Source of the DNA: Levilactobacillus huananensis | Lineage (GTDB): Bacteria > Bacillota > Bacilli > Lactobacillales > Lactobacillaceae | Assembly: GCF_003946145.1 (NCBI RefSeq) | Contig: NZ_RHOC01000014.1 | Location: 1 to 42,275 of the forward strand | Direction of reading: 5' to 3' | Length of the DNA stretch: 42,275 bases | Shown here: one piece after another, positions 16,545 to 26,833 of the stretch | Position numbering within the stretch: position 1 is the stretch's first letter | How the letters are laid out: every line of letters begins with the position of its first letter | Program-made: the position numbers and the translations under genes | Notes under the pieces: generated by a model | The model's database searches: none | Seen by the model: only the letters and a program-made list of their open reading frames with translations | What the model was told of the DNA's origin: nothing

Positions 16545-16922
16545 GTGAAGGCATTGGCAATTAAAATAGATGATCAACAACTTCAAGCAATTCGTGAACG
16601 GATGGACGAAGCGAACCAACAGGCCCACTTTGTAATCTTTGAATCCGTTGAAAGAGACACAGGCAAGGTTCTGCGCCTGATTACGGATATTGAGAGTTTT
16701 CGAACCATTCAGGAACAGCATGCGGCTGATTCCGACATGACGGTTATTCAGGATATTGTCCCAATTACGGATGCTTTGGCCCGCTGGGCAGTCGCCGAAA
16801 ATATGGCGGCACAGCAGACGGATGGTAAAACAGTCCTCGCCGATTTGGAGTACTACACCAATGAAGTGTTAAAAGAGAATCATCAAGCGGTTAATCCTCC
16901 AGAGGATGCTGCTAGCAAGTAG
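16545..16922 (+). CDS. Hypothetical protein, 125 residues
   Basis: A soluble, acidic 125-residue protein (no signal or TM segment) starting with GTG at 16545, with AAGGG seven bases upstream; a TTG three codons on is the only alternative. It reads as alternating short beta and helical stretches (HFVIFESVERDTGKVLRLIT) and a long C-terminal helix (LEYYTNEVLKENHQ). No family is recognised. It is followed by a strong terminator with a UUCG loop and may be co-transcribed with the NAD(P)-binding gene upstream. Confidence 0.7.
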   Translation: MKALAIKIDDQQLQAIRERMDEANQQAHFVIFESVERDTGKVLRLITDIESFRTIQEQHAADSDMTVIQDIVPITDALARWAVAENMAAQQTDGKTVLADLEYYTNEVLKENHQAVNPPEDAASK

Positions 16923-16948
16923 GTTAACTTCGGTTAGCCTACTTTTTT
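16917..16948 (+). terminator. Rho-independent terminator with UUCG loop
   Basis: AAGTAGGTTAAC pairs with GTTAGCCTACTT (one G-U pair) around TTCG, followed by TTTTTT. It overlaps the end of the preceding reading frame. Confidence 0.92.
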
Positions 16949-17043
16949 ATTGCTATTTTTGTAAGGCGTATGGAACCTGGTTGGGGGCTAAGGCTGGTAA
17001 AATGGAGATAAGTTTAGGGGATTACCCTTGAGGAGGGGTTATG

Positions 17044-18057
17044 ATGAAACAAGGAAAATTGATAATGAGCGGAGCGCTGGTCACCTTGCTAACCTTTGGA
17101 CTAGTTGGGGGCTCAGTTACTGGGTATGCGGCGACGACCAAAGCCGTCACCTATGGTCAACTCACGAATAACAATGCCCATCGACTCGCGGCTATTCGTC
17201 AGGCGACGCGGCAACAGATTCTCAAGCAGACAAAATCGAAGAGTAGCCGGGTTAAGGCGGTTTACAAGGTAGGGTTGCCCTATCATATGAATAAGAAAGG
17301 GAAGCTGACCACCAAGGGGTTACGGGTCAGTTTGCAGAAGAATTCGTTTAAGTTAAAGAACGTGACGGTTCCTTACAAGGACTTGAAAGGGAAGATTCGG
17401 AATCGTTATCTACCAAAGGCGCAACGGACCAAGACGATCAAAACATCTAAGTTGGTCGCATTAACCTTCGATGATGGACCAGATAAGACGCTCACACCAC
17501 GGCTGCTGAAGACGCTGAAAAAGTACAAGGTTCACGCGACCTTCTTTGAAGTTGGCCAGAGTGTCAGTCGCTACCCACAAATCTCACGGGCAGTGCTCGC
17601 TGGGGGCAATGAATTGGGGAACCATTCGTGGAATCACCCAGACTTTAACGCCATTGGAACGGCGAAGACCGCGGCGCAAATTACGCGGACCAACCAAGCC
17701 ATCTACAAGGCGACGGGGACGCTACCACAATACGTTCGGCCGCCATATGGGAACATCACGGCCGCTGAGGGTCGAGCTATTGAACAGCCGATCGTCCGCT
17801 GGTCGGTTGATTCTCGTGACTGGGCTTATCTGAACAAGCAAAAAGATATTAGTTCTGTCATGCGGGCCACTAGAGGGGGGTCCATCGTCCTTATGCATGA
17901 TATCCACGCACAATCGGTAGCGGCCGTGCCAACGATTATCAAGCGGCTGAAAGCCAAGGGATACAAGCTGGTGACGGTTAGTCAGCTGTTAAATTATCAG
18001 GCATTGCCTGGCCTCCAGTACTTTGGGGCGCATGACTACCGGACAGCTGGTAAGTAA
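17044..18057 (+). CDS. Secreted polysaccharide/peptidoglycan deacetylase (NodB domain)
   Basis: A 337-residue exported deacetylase with a signal peptide (LIMSGALVTLLTFGLVGGSV...YAA). A basic linker domain of about 100 residues is followed by a complete NodB domain: LTFDDGPDK (Asp143 base, Asp144 metal), GNHSWNHPDF (His194 and His198 metal ligands), RPPYGNIT, WSVDSRDW and IVLMHDIH (catalytic His). All five CE4 motifs are intact, so it should be active. Removing acetyl groups from wall GlcNAc gives lysozyme resistance; the actual substrate is inferred. Two adjacent ATGs exist; the second (17044) has better spacing from GAGGAGG. Confidence 0.92.
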   Translation: MKQGKLIMSGALVTLLTFGLVGGSVTGYAATTKAVTYGQLTNNNAHRLAAIRQATRQQILKQTKSKSSRVKAVYKVGLPYHMNKKGKLTTKGLRVSLQKNSFKLKNVTVPYKDLKGKIRNRYLPKAQRTKTIKTSKLVALTFDDGPDKTLTPRLLKTLKKYKVHATFFEVGQSVSRYPQISRAVLAGGNELGNHSWNHPDFNAIGTAKTAAQITRTNQAIYKATGTLPQYVRPPYGNITAAEGRAIEQPIVRWSVDSRDWAYLNKQKDISSVMRATRGGSIVLMHDIHAQSVAAVPTIIKRLKAKGYKLVTVSQLLNYQALPGLQYFGAHDYRTAGK

Positions 18058-18068
18058 TGACGATCATA

Positions 18069-18100
18069 AAAAGGGGTCGAGACATTGTCTCGACCCCTTA
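18069..18100 (-). terminator. Terminator between convergent genes
   Basis: AAGGGGTCGAGACA and TGTCTCGACCCCTT-type arms form a near-perfect stem. The longer T run is on the minus strand (TTTTTATG), so it mainly serves the M20 peptidase gene, but it can also stop the deacetylase transcript. Confidence 0.88.
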
Positions 18101-18126
18101 AGTTATCATTTAATAGGATAAGTGAC

Positions 18127-19269
18127 TTATGCGAGGAATTGTTCTGCGAGTTGCTGATAGACGTGTTGCACGTGAATGAACTGGTCCAAATCGACGGATT
18201 CATTCAAGGCATGCGCATCACGCCAGTCACCGGCTCCGTAGACGATGACTGGGAAGACGTTACTGGATTTCGTAAATTCAGAGGCATCTGTGGCGCCATG
18301 AATGACCTGTAAATTAATTGTCCGACCGAATTCAGTATCTGCAATTTTCTTGGTCAGTTGGACCAATGGCGACGTTTGTTCGGAGATGATGGGTTTGAAA
18401 CTGTAATCTACGTGGAGGGTCAAATCCTGCTGGGGATCTTGGTTCAATTGATCAACGAGGGCATTTAACCGGGCGATCACGGCTGCATTGTCAAATTCTG
18501 GAATTGGTCGGATGTTACCTTGCAGTTCAGCTTTGGCGGGGATGCTATTCACCTGTTCACCACCATTGAAGACCGTGACACTATGTACCAGTGGTCCAAG
18601 TTCGGGACTGACTGGTGCGTCGTCAAAGCCGGTGGCTTCGGCCGTTATAAATTTTGCCAGGTTGGTGACCGCATTCACGCCTTTTTCTGGCATGGAGCTG
18701 TGGGCACCTACGCCTTTAGAATAGACGTGGTAGTTGAGTGAGCCATTGTGGGCATAAACGATGTTACCACCGGTAGGTTCACCGATGACCATGGCACTGA
18801 CATCATCTGCCAGGCCCTGTTCGGTCAGCATGCGTGATCCCATGGCCCCATTTTCCTCACCCACGGTACCGATGAAACGCAAACGACCGTTAAGCGGAGT
18901 CTGGGCATCTGCTAAAGTCAGGAAGGTAATGACCATCGCTGCCAGACCGCTCTTCATGTCGGCACTACCGCGGCCGTAGAGGCGATTATTCTCGATGTGT
19001 GCGGCAAAGGGATCGAATTTCCAGTCGCTTAGGTCGCCGGTGGCGACGGTGTCGAGATGACCAGAAAGCACCAGAACCCGATCATTGTCGGGAGCACCGA
19101 TTTCAGCGATGAGGTTATGGCGTCCTTCGGCGTAAGGTACTTGGTGGGACTGAATTCCGTGGTCGGTGAAGAGTTGCTGGAGATAGTCGGCCACGGCCGC
19201 CTCATTCCCGTTGACAGAGTTAATTTGAATTAAATGCTGCAAAATCTCAACTTGTTCGCTTTTTTGCAT
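18127..19269 (-). CDS. M20-family metallopeptidase (succinyl-diaminopimelate desuccinylase/ArgE-like)
   Basis: A 380-residue di-zinc M20 hydrolase of the ArgE/DapE/ACY1/CPG2 group. Metal and catalytic motifs are present in order: VLVLSGHLDTVATGD (His, catalytic Asp), YGRGSADMKSGLAAM (bridging Asp), TVGEENGAMGS (catalytic Glu and metal Glu), VIGEPTG (metal residue) and a C-terminal histidine region. A dimerisation (lid) domain occupies about residues 170-280. Lactobacillar proteins of this type are annotated DapE, but the family also includes acetylornithine deacetylase and dipeptidases, so no symbol is given. It is monocistronic; GTGAG-type bases upstream of ATG 19269 are a plausible ribosome site. 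Confidence 0.85.
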   Translation of the reverse strand: MQKSEQVEILQHLIQINSVNGNEAAVADYLQQLFTDHGIQSHQVPYAEGRHNLIAEIGAPDNDRVLVLSGHLDTVATGDLSDWKFDPFAAHIENNRLYGRGSADMKSGLAAMVITFLTLADAQTPLNGRLRFIGTVGEENGAMGSRMLTEQGLADDVSAMVIGEPTGGNIVYAHNGSLNYHVYSKGVGAHSSMPEKGVNAVTNLAKFITAEATGFDDAPVSPELGPLVHSVTVFNGGEQVNSIPAKAELQGNIRPIPEFDNAAVIARLNALVDQLNQDPQQDLTLHVDYSFKPIISEQTSPLVQLTKKIADTEFGRTINLQVIHGATDASEFTKSSNVFPVIVYGAGDWRDAHALNESVDLDQFIHVQHVYQQLAEQFLA

Positions 19270-19400
19270 AGAAGACTCAACTCACTTTCTCACCATTTTT
19301 TAATATTTAAGTCCTAGTGTAGCACGGTTTTGGCGAAATGGAGACTGATCGCGCAAAAAAGTTTGGCGTTAACTGACATTTTAGCCAAACGTTTGTTCGC

Positions 19401-19429
19401 TTTTGGCGTCGGGTATGCTAGACTATAAT
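19401..19429 (+). promoter_or_regulatory. Promoter of rexBA
   Basis: TATAAT (19424-19429) is a perfect -10; TTTTGG at 19401-19406 gives a weak -35 with 17-base spacing. A small palindrome CAAACGTTTG lies at 19386-19395. Confidence 0.55.
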
Positions 19430-19458
19430 CAAGTAAAAATGACATAGGAGGTTGGCAT

Positions 19459-22400
19459 ATGAGTTTACAATTCGTCTTGGGGAGCGCGGGGCAAGATCAT
19501 CGGACGCCCATGGTGACTGCTTTAACTCAGCAGGTGACCGATCATCCTCAGGATCGGGACTACTATTTGGTTCCTAACCATATCAAGTTTGAAACGGAAG
19601 TCGATGTTTTAGCCGCATTAAAAGCTCGCTTAGCACCGGATCAGGGACTGTTCGCACAGTCTCAGGTTCAGGTCTTTTCGTTTACCCGTTTAGCTTGGTT
19701 CTTTATGAAAAATGAACCGGTCTATCAATTACCACGGATCTCCAAGGCCGGACTCAATATGCTGATTTACCAAATTATTCAAAGTCATGCGGACGAGTTA
19801 ACGATCTTTCGCGTGGAGGTTGATCGGCCGGGCTTTGTCAGCCAGCTAACGGCCCAATTGGCTGAGCTTAAGGTAGGACAAGTCACGGCAGTAGACCTGA
19901 TGACGGCCGTGGAACAGATGGATACGGTCAATGCCGATCTTCAGGCTAAGCTTCATGATCTCATGATTATTTATGAAGCCTTTGAACAACAGATGCTGGG
20001 GAAGTATGTCGAAAATACCGACTTGCTCAATCAGTTGGCGGATTTTCTTGCGACAAAGGTTGACCTCAGCCAGGCCCACTTCTATCTGGAAGGTTTCTCC
20101 CAGTTAAGTGCGCAAGAACGCCGACTGGTAGCAGTCTTAATCGAGCATGCTGCCAGTGTGACCGTGGCCCTGAATCTCGATCGACCTTACCGTAGTCAGA
20201 AGCCAGACGCGACCAATCTGTTCTATCAATCGGGGCGGTTATACTTTCAACTGGCGCAAGTAGCCACAGCCGCCCAGGTGCGTGTGGAACCCGATCGGAT
20301 GGCACAGCAACCACGGGTTTCAGCCGACCTACAGGCACTAGATACCTATTGGCAAGCTTCCAATTCACTGATGACGGTACCCACTAAGGCCACGAAGACA
20401 CCAGCGAACATTCGGATTGTCCAGGCGGCCAATCGTTATGTGGAAGTGGCTCAAGTGGCCATTAAGATTCGTCAGATGGTGGCGACTGGTGACTATCGTT
20501 ATCAAGACTTTTTAGTGGTCGCCCGGCACCTCGATGCCTATCAAACGGTGATTGATCCTATTTTTAAAGCGCAAGAAATTCCATACTTCGATGATGCCGA
20601 TGTTCAAATGGCCGATCACCCTTTTGTAGAACTTATCAACGCACTCTTTGATGTTGATCGCCGTAATTATCGGTATGCCGACGTTTTTCGGGTTCTGAAG
20701 TCAGAGCTGCTCTTACCGAAAAATTCGGACGGCCAACCAATTGACTTACAAACGTATCGTCAGGCTTTGGCTTTAACGGAGAACCTGGTTTTGAAGAATG
20801 GTTACGAGGGCCAGCATCGTTGGACGCAAAAGAGGGATTGGGTCTATACCCGATTTGCTTCTGTCGCAGATCAAGTCCAGACGACACAAGACGAACGTAT
20901 TACCCGGCAGATTAACTTGATTCGTCATTTTGTCAGCAACACATTGCCACCGTTCTTTCAACGGCTTAAAAAGGCCAAGACCTATACCGATGCTGCTGCG
21001 ATTCTTTATCAATTTCTGGATCACGCGGGCGTTGCCGACCGATTAATGCTCTGGCGTGATCAGGCAATCGACGAGGGAGATCTGATGCGTGCTGGGCAAC
21101 CCGAACAGACCTGGTCGACCTTCTGTCAGATGCTGGATGAATGCCACGATATTTTGGGAAACATGGCATTTAACCAGGCGACTTTCCAGGCGATTTTACA
21201 GTCTGGGTTCGCCGGGGCCAAATACAGCCAGATTCCATCGACTTTGGATCAGGTGTCTATTTCCGAAAGCGGACTGGTTCAGGCAAACAATCGAAAGGTA
21301 ACCTTCCTGATGGGGGCGACCGCCGACAATATGCCGGATGAGCAAGTGCCAACCACACTGTTAGCGGATAATGACCGCCAAGATTTGAGTGCACAATTAC
21401 AGGCGACGGATGAGACGCATTATCTTAGAGATGATGCGGCCACGCAACTCGCCGGAGAGCCCTACTTAAATTACCTGGCGTTCATGAGTGCTAGCGAACA
21501 GTTGATTTTCAGCTATCCGGTGACCAGTGATGAGGACAACACATTGCAGGTTTCACCTTATGTTGCCCGGATTCAACAACACTTTAATTTGAAACCAATT
21601 ATTGCGGCTACAGCGCCACATGCTGAACAAACTGGGATCGGATCCTTTGTGGGAACTCGGCGCACGACACTCCGTCATCTGGTTCAAGCGAGCCATGACA
21701 GTCAGGAGCGGCAACAACCGTTGTCACCGGCCTGGATCACGGTTTACCGTTTGTTAAAGGATGATCCAACGTATGGCGATCTGACTGTAAAACTACTGGG
21801 GAGCCTGAATTATCGTAACGTTCCGAAGGCCTTAAAGCCCGAAATCGTCACTGACCTCTACGGAACGCATATCAGTACCTCGATTTCAAAATTAGAAGAA
21901 TATTATGCCAATCCGTATGCCTACTTCCTGAAATATGGGTTGAAGCTGCAGGAACGGGATGTTTTTGAGTTGTCGCCGGCTAGCACCGGGGAGTTCTTCC
22001 ATGCGACAATGGATGGCCTGATTCACAAGATTCATGACCAACACTTAGATCTGGCTAAGATGGACCAGCAACAGCTCCATGAATTGGCAACTGAAGTCAT
22101 GGCTAATGTCCTAGATACTGACGTGAACCCGCAATTTGCGATTCTGCAGAGTTCTCATCGGATGACGTACATTCAGCAACAGCTTGAGAAGACCATGCAG
22201 AAGATGGCCGAAACTCTCTGGGAACAGAGTAAGCGAACGCAGTTGCGCCCCCGGAAGACCGAAGTTCAATTTGGAACCAAGAATGAACGAACGGGGTTGT
22301 CCTTTGATCTAGGGAATGGCCGTCAGGTGACGGTTCGTGGTCGAATTGACCGCTTGGATGGCCTTCAAGCGGCGGGAAAGACCTACCTGGGTATCGTGGA

Positions 22401-23067
22401 TTACAAGAGTTCAGACCATGAATTTAGCTTTCAGGAGGCTTTTTACGGCCAATCCATGCAAATGTTGACGTACCTTGATGCTGTTCAGCAGAATTTGTCA
22501 GAGTATCTCGAAGATGACGATGCTCAAGCCGCCGAATTAGCCGGGGCTGTCTATCTTCACCTGCAAAATCCAATCTTGAAGCCGGCTGATTTAAAGGCAA
22601 CAGATCCAATTGGGGCCTTATTGAAAGCCGAGAGGTACCAGGGCTTGCTGTTAAACGATCCCGATCTGCTGAAGAATATTGATGCCTTGTTTAGTCAGGA
22701 AGGCTATGGTGTTAGCTCACAACTCTTTAAGAGTATTGCTCAGAAAAAGGCCGGTGGCTTTTATTCAAGGAGTGGGATGTTGGTTACCCGGGCTGAACTT
22801 GATTTGTTGTTAGCCCACACGGAAACGCTAATCAAACGGGCAGCCAATGGTATTTTGTCTGGGAAAACGGATCTGGCGCCAGTCAGGGAAAAGAGCCAGA
22901 ACAAAACGGCGATGCAGTACACACCTTATAAGGCCATCATGCAGTTTGATCCTTTGTTGCCCATGAATAATTATTATGATTTGGCACCACTCAAACGCGA
23001 TGAGGTTTTTAAATTGATCCAAGACGAGCAGGCAGCCGCAACCAGAAAGGAGGACCATCATGAGTAA
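19459..23067 (+). CDS. rexB: ATP-dependent helicase/nuclease subunit RexB (AddB)
   Basis: The 1202-residue RexB subunit of the RexAB (AddAB-type) exonuclease, which resects double-strand breaks to Chi sites for RecA loading. The N-terminal inactivated helicase part begins FVLGSAGQDHRTPMV, where the Walker A lysine of Bacillus AddB is missing. The C-terminal RecB-like nuclease is intact: KLEEYYANPYAYFLKYGL, GEFFHATMDGL, RGRIDRLDG and LGIVDYKSS carry the PD-(D/E)xK acidic residues and lysine. The cysteines that ligate the Fe-S cluster in AddB are absent (NPYAYF in place of CPFAYF). These losses are known for the LAB RexB form. AGGAGG precedes the ATG. The last codons overlap rexA by eight bases. 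Confidence 0.95.
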   Translation: MSLQFVLGSAGQDHRTPMVTALTQQVTDHPQDRDYYLVPNHIKFETEVDVLAALKARLAPDQGLFAQSQVQVFSFTRLAWFFMKNEPVYQLPRISKAGLNMLIYQIIQSHADELTIFRVEVDRPGFVSQLTAQLAELKVGQVTAVDLMTAVEQMDTVNADLQAKLHDLMIIYEAFEQQMLGKYVENTDLLNQLADFLATKVDLSQAHFYLEGFSQLSAQERRLVAVLIEHAASVTVALNLDRPYRSQKPDATNLFYQSGRLYFQLAQVATAAQVRVEPDRMAQQPRVSADLQALDTYWQASNSLMTVPTKATKTPANIRIVQAANRYVEVAQVAIKIRQMVATGDYRYQDFLVVARHLDAYQTVIDPIFKAQEIPYFDDADVQMADHPFVELINALFDVDRRNYRYADVFRVLKSELLLPKNSDGQPIDLQTYRQALALTENLVLKNGYEGQHRWTQKRDWVYTRFASVADQVQTTQDERITRQINLIRHFVSNTLPPFFQRLKKAKTYTDAAAILYQFLDHAGVADRLMLWRDQAIDEGDLMRAGQPEQTWSTFCQMLDECHDILGNMAFNQATFQAILQSGFAGAKYSQIPSTLDQVSISESGLVQANNRKVTFLMGATADNMPDEQVPTTLLADNDRQDLSAQLQATDETHYLRDDAATQLAGEPYLNYLAFMSASEQLIFSYPVTSDEDNTLQVSPYVARIQQHFNLKPIIAATAPHAEQTGIGSFVGTRRTTLRHLVQASHDSQERQQPLSPAWITVYRLLKDDPTYGDLTVKLLGSLNYRNVPKALKPEIVTDLYGTHISTSISKLEEYYANPYAYFLKYGLKLQERDVFELSPASTGEFFHATMDGLIHKIHDQHLDLAKMDQQQLHELATEVMANVLDTDVNPQFAILQSSHRMTYIQQQLEKTMQKMAETLWEQSKRTQLRPRKTEVQFGTKNERTGLSFDLGNGRQVTVRGRIDRLDGLQAAGKTYLGIVDYKSSDHEFSFQEAFYGQSMQMLTYLDAVQQNLSEYLEDDDAQAAELAGAVYLHLQNPILKPADLKATDPIGALLKAERYQGLLLNDPDLLKNIDALFSQEGYGVSSQLFKSIAQKKAGGFYSRSGMLVTRAELDLLLAHTETLIKRAANGILSGKTDLAPVREKSQNKTAMQYTPYKAIMQFDPLLPMNNYYDLAPLKRDEVFKLIQDEQAAATRKEDHHE

Positions 23068-26000
23068 TGGCTTTTCATTTACCCCGAGTCAGGATCAGGC
23101 GATCCATCAACATGGGAATAACCTCTTAGTGTCGGCTTCGGCTGGTTCTGGGAAAACCCGAGTTCTAGTTGAACGCGTAATCGAACGGTTGAAGGAAGGC
23201 ACCGGAATTGATGAGTTTCTCATTGTGACCTTTACCAATGCCGCGGCAGCCGAGATGCGCGATCGGATTCAAAAGGCGTTGCGTAAGGAACTCACGGCAG
23301 CTAAGGATGAACAGCAGCAACAGTTTTATTTACGACAATTAAATCAACTGCCAGTTGCCGATATCACCACGTTGGACGCCTTTTGTTTACACCTTCTACA
23401 ACATTATTATTACGTCATTGATATGGACCCTGTCTTTCGGCAACTCACGGATAAGACGGAAGTCGGCTTACTTCGCGATGAAGTCTGGTCTGACCTGCGG
23501 GAACAACTCTACGCCGATGATGTGTCGGGGCGATTTGCGCGATTGACTGAAAACTTCTCTAATGACCGAAGTGATGATGGCTTGGCCGATCTGGTCCAGC
23601 GTACGTACACGTTCGCAAATGCCACCCCCGATCCAGCCGCCTGGCTGAAGCAGCTTCCGGTAGCCTATCAATTGGACGCGCCAAAGCTGACGGATACGAC
23701 TTTTTATCGTGAGCGAATACAACCTTTGCTGACAGATCAATTAAATCAAGTTAAGGCGGACCTGACCAGCGCTCAGAATCTAGCAACTCAGCATGCATTG
23801 GATAAGCAGGCTGATCATATGACCAAAGCTTTGAAGTCGCTAGCTCGGGTGGACGACTTAGTGACCAATGGCAGTTGGAATGATTTACGAGCGGCTATTC
23901 AGGATTTTAGTTGGGGAAGGATTCCTAGCATTCAAAAAAAGAATGAAGATTACCCAATTTATAACGATCTCAAGACTGCCTACTACGAACCCGCCAAGGA
24001 TGAGCTCGATAAAATTCGCGATAAGTATTTCGCTCAAACAGAGGATCAGCTGGTTATGATCATGCAACGGGCTGAAGAGTTGGTCACGGAACTATCACGT
24101 GTTGTGTTGGCCTATCGTGAGGCTTATCGGGTTGAAAAGGAACGGCGGCGCGTCTTAGAGTTTGCGGATATTGAACATGCTGCGTTGCGGATTCTGACTA
24201 GCCGAACGGAACAGTCAAAGCAGGTGGCACAACGACTTCGTCAGCAGTATGCCGAGATTATGGTCGATGAGTATCAAGATACGAATGGCTTGCAGGAAGC
24301 CATTCTAACAGCGATTGCTGATCCAGCGCCTCACGGTAATTTGTTCATGGTGGGGGATGTGAAGCAGTCGATCTATCGGTTCCGACAGGCGGATCCCACC
24401 CTCTTTATGGGAAAGGCTGACCATTACGGTCAAGATCCGCAGTCCGGGGGATTGATTACCTTAGCCGAAAACTTTCGCTCGATGGAAAATATCGACAATT
24501 TTACGAACTTAATCTTTAAGCAACTGATGAATCGTGAATTGGGTGAGGTGGACTACACCGGGGATGCCGAGTTAGCCTTTGGCGCCACTTACTATCCCGA
24601 GGAGGTCACCAGTACTGCTGAATTATTGGTCTATCTGACCAAGGGAGCCGATCAAGATGACCAGGATGATGAGGCGATGGATGAGACCTTTCAGGTAGAT
24701 GACAAGCACCAAGGAGAAGTCCTGATGGCTGGGAAAAAGATTCAAGATCTTATTGCTGCCGAGACGCCGATTTATGATCGTGATAAGAAATGCATTCGGC
24801 CGATGACCTATGGGGACATTACGCTTTTAACGCCAACTCGGAATAATAATCTTATTATCACGGATGAACTCCGGAGACTGGGAATTCCAGTGGTAGTGAA
24901 CGACGCGCAGAATTACTTCAAGACGACCGAAATTCAGATCATGATGGCCCTTCTACAGGTGATCGACAATCCTTATCAGGATATTCCACTCGCTGCGGTG
25001 TTGCGTTCGCCCATCGTGGGTCTCGACGAAAATGAGCTGGCATTATTACGGATTAATCAACGAACTGGGGACTACTATCAAGCTGTTCGTCATTTTCAAC
25101 AACAAATGGCTGTTGGGGGTCCGGCGAGCGACATGCAACAACGGGTCTACCAGAAGGTGAGTCACTTTTTGGAACAACTCGATAAGTTCCGTGACATTGC
25201 GCGGCAAAATCAATTGGTTACCCTTATTTGGCGAATTTACCAGGATACGGGTTTCTTGGACTACGTTGGGGGAATGCCGGCTGGAAAGCAGCGACAAGCG
25301 AACTTACATGCCCTGTACGAACGCGCTCAGAGCTATGAGCAGAGTAGCTTCAAAGGACTCTTTCAGTTTGTTCGCTTCGTGGAACGTCTTCAGGAACGTG
25401 ACGACGATTTGGCCGGTGCGCCCGTTCAGACGGCGGAAGACGCCGTGTCAGTGATGACCATCCATGGGAGTAAGGGGCTGGAGTTTCCAGTCGTCTTCAT
25501 CATGGACGCGTCGCATCAATTTAACATGAAAGATCAGCAGGGAACTTATGTTATGAGTGGTAAGACGGGAATTGGGATCGATTATCTGGATCCCGAGACG
25601 CGAGTTCGCTCGGCGAGCCTACAGAAGTTAGTGGGGGCTCAAGCGATCTCACGGGCAAGCCTGGCGGAAGAAATGCGGAAACTTTATGTGGCCTTAACTA
25701 GAGCTGAGTCACGGCTTTATCTTGTCGGATCTCATAAGACCAAAGATGAAGCCTTACAAGCCTGGCGTCAGGCCTATCAAAGCCGTGACCTGGTACTTAA
25801 TGCCACTTTGCGAGAAAAGCATACGCTGGCGAATTACCTGGATTGGGTGGGAATGTGTTTGGTCAGAGCGCCACGGTTTAATGCCGACTGGCGCGATGGT
25901 AAGGCAACCAGTCCGAAGTTGGTAGATGATCAAACTAATTTTCAGGTTAGCTTCGCGACCGCGCAGGATCTTGGACCGGTGACAGCGGTTGGTGAAGAAG

Positions 26001-26830
26001 CCGCGGATTGGTTGAAAGAAACCCAAGCCAAGGCAGATGCTCAGGCGGGAACGCCTTTAGAACAGACGGCCATCCGTGGTGTTATGGACTTTAAGTATCC
26101 TCATGAGGCGGCCACATTAACGACGGCTTACCAGTCGGTTTCGGAAGCTAAGCGGCTCTTTGAAGACCCAGACAACGCGTCAATTGGGGAGTATCAGCCG
26201 GATAAGCCTACCGGCCATGGCCGACGATTCGTCAGCCATGACTTCGATCGGCCGGCGTTCTTACAAACGGTGCGGGCCCCATTACCGACCGAAATCGGAA
26301 CGGCGACTCACCTGGTGTTACAACAGCTCCCGGTAACCAGTGTACCAACGGCGAAAACTGTTCAGGCGGTGATCGACCGATTAGTGGCGGCGAAAATTCT
26401 GACACTAGAAGTGGCGGCTAAGATTGAAGCTGATCGTGTCCTAGGTTTCTTTGAGACGTCGGTTGGTCAGGCTGTATTGGATCATCCTGAACAGTTACAT
26501 CGAGAAGTCCCATTCTCACTCTTGATTCCGGCCAAGAGTCTGTTTCAAGATTTCCGTGAGGCCGATTCACAGGTCCTCATTCATGGGATTGTGGACGGGT
26601 ATTTGGAGACAGCTGACGGCATCACGCTCTTCGATTACAAGACGGATCATGTCAATCAACGGGCAGTTGACCAGAGTATAGCCAAATTGGTGGATCGTTA
26701 CGGCGGACAAGTTAATCTTTATGCCACCGCCCTGCGACAAATGACGGGCAAACCTGTGACAGCACAGTATCTGTATCTCTTGGATACGGGCACTCTAGTC
26801 GCGGTACCGGAACAAAAAATTCAAGGTTAA
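23060..26830 (+). CDS. rexA: ATP-dependent helicase/nuclease subunit RexA (AddA)
   Basis: The 1256-residue helicase-nuclease subunit of RexAB. UvrD/Rep (SF1A) motifs are clear: Walker A LLVSASAGSGKTRVLVERVI, FTNAAAAEMRDRI (Ia), MVDEYQDTNGLQ (Walker B), GDVKQSIYRFRQADP (III), TIHGSKGLEFPVVF (V) and RKLYVALTRAESRLYLVG (VI). The C-terminal nuclease domain has LIHGIVDGYLE, LFDYKTDHV and YGGQVNLYATAL, so both subunits carry nuclease active sites. The ATG overlaps the end of rexB (ATGAGTAA), with AAGGAGG inside rexB, which indicates translational coupling and equal subunit amounts. Length is normal for the family. Confidence 0.96.
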   Translation: MSNGFSFTPSQDQAIHQHGNNLLVSASAGSGKTRVLVERVIERLKEGTGIDEFLIVTFTNAAAAEMRDRIQKALRKELTAAKDEQQQQFYLRQLNQLPVADITTLDAFCLHLLQHYYYVIDMDPVFRQLTDKTEVGLLRDEVWSDLREQLYADDVSGRFARLTENFSNDRSDDGLADLVQRTYTFANATPDPAAWLKQLPVAYQLDAPKLTDTTFYRERIQPLLTDQLNQVKADLTSAQNLATQHALDKQADHMTKALKSLARVDDLVTNGSWNDLRAAIQDFSWGRIPSIQKKNEDYPIYNDLKTAYYEPAKDELDKIRDKYFAQTEDQLVMIMQRAEELVTELSRVVLAYREAYRVEKERRRVLEFADIEHAALRILTSRTEQSKQVAQRLRQQYAEIMVDEYQDTNGLQEAILTAIADPAPHGNLFMVGDVKQSIYRFRQADPTLFMGKADHYGQDPQSGGLITLAENFRSMENIDNFTNLIFKQLMNRELGEVDYTGDAELAFGATYYPEEVTSTAELLVYLTKGADQDDQDDEAMDETFQVDDKHQGEVLMAGKKIQDLIAAETPIYDRDKKCIRPMTYGDITLLTPTRNNNLIITDELRRLGIPVVVNDAQNYFKTTEIQIMMALLQVIDNPYQDIPLAAVLRSPIVGLDENELALLRINQRTGDYYQAVRHFQQQMAVGGPASDMQQRVYQKVSHFLEQLDKFRDIARQNQLVTLIWRIYQDTGFLDYVGGMPAGKQRQANLHALYERAQSYEQSSFKGLFQFVRFVERLQERDDDLAGAPVQTAEDAVSVMTIHGSKGLEFPVVFIMDASHQFNMKDQQGTYVMSGKTGIGIDYLDPETRVRSASLQKLVGAQAISRASLAEEMRKLYVALTRAESRLYLVGSHKTKDEALQAWRQAYQSRDLVLNATLREKHTLANYLDWVGMCLVRAPRFNADWRDGKATSPKLVDDQTNFQVSFATAQDLGPVTAVGEEAADWLKETQAKADAQAGTPLEQTAIRGVMDFKYPHEAATLTTAYQSVSEAKRLFEDPDNASIGEYQPDKPTGHGRRFVSHDFDRPAFLQTVRAPLPTEIGTATHLVLQQLPVTSVPTAKTVQAVIDRLVAAKILTLEVAAKIEADRVLGFFETSVGQAVLDHPEQLHREVPFSLLIPAKSLFQDFREADSQVLIHGIVDGYLETADGITLFDYKTDHVNQRAVDQSIAKLVDRYGGQVNLYATALRQMTGKPVTAQYLYLLDTGTLVAVPEQKIQG

Positions 26831-26833
26831 TCA

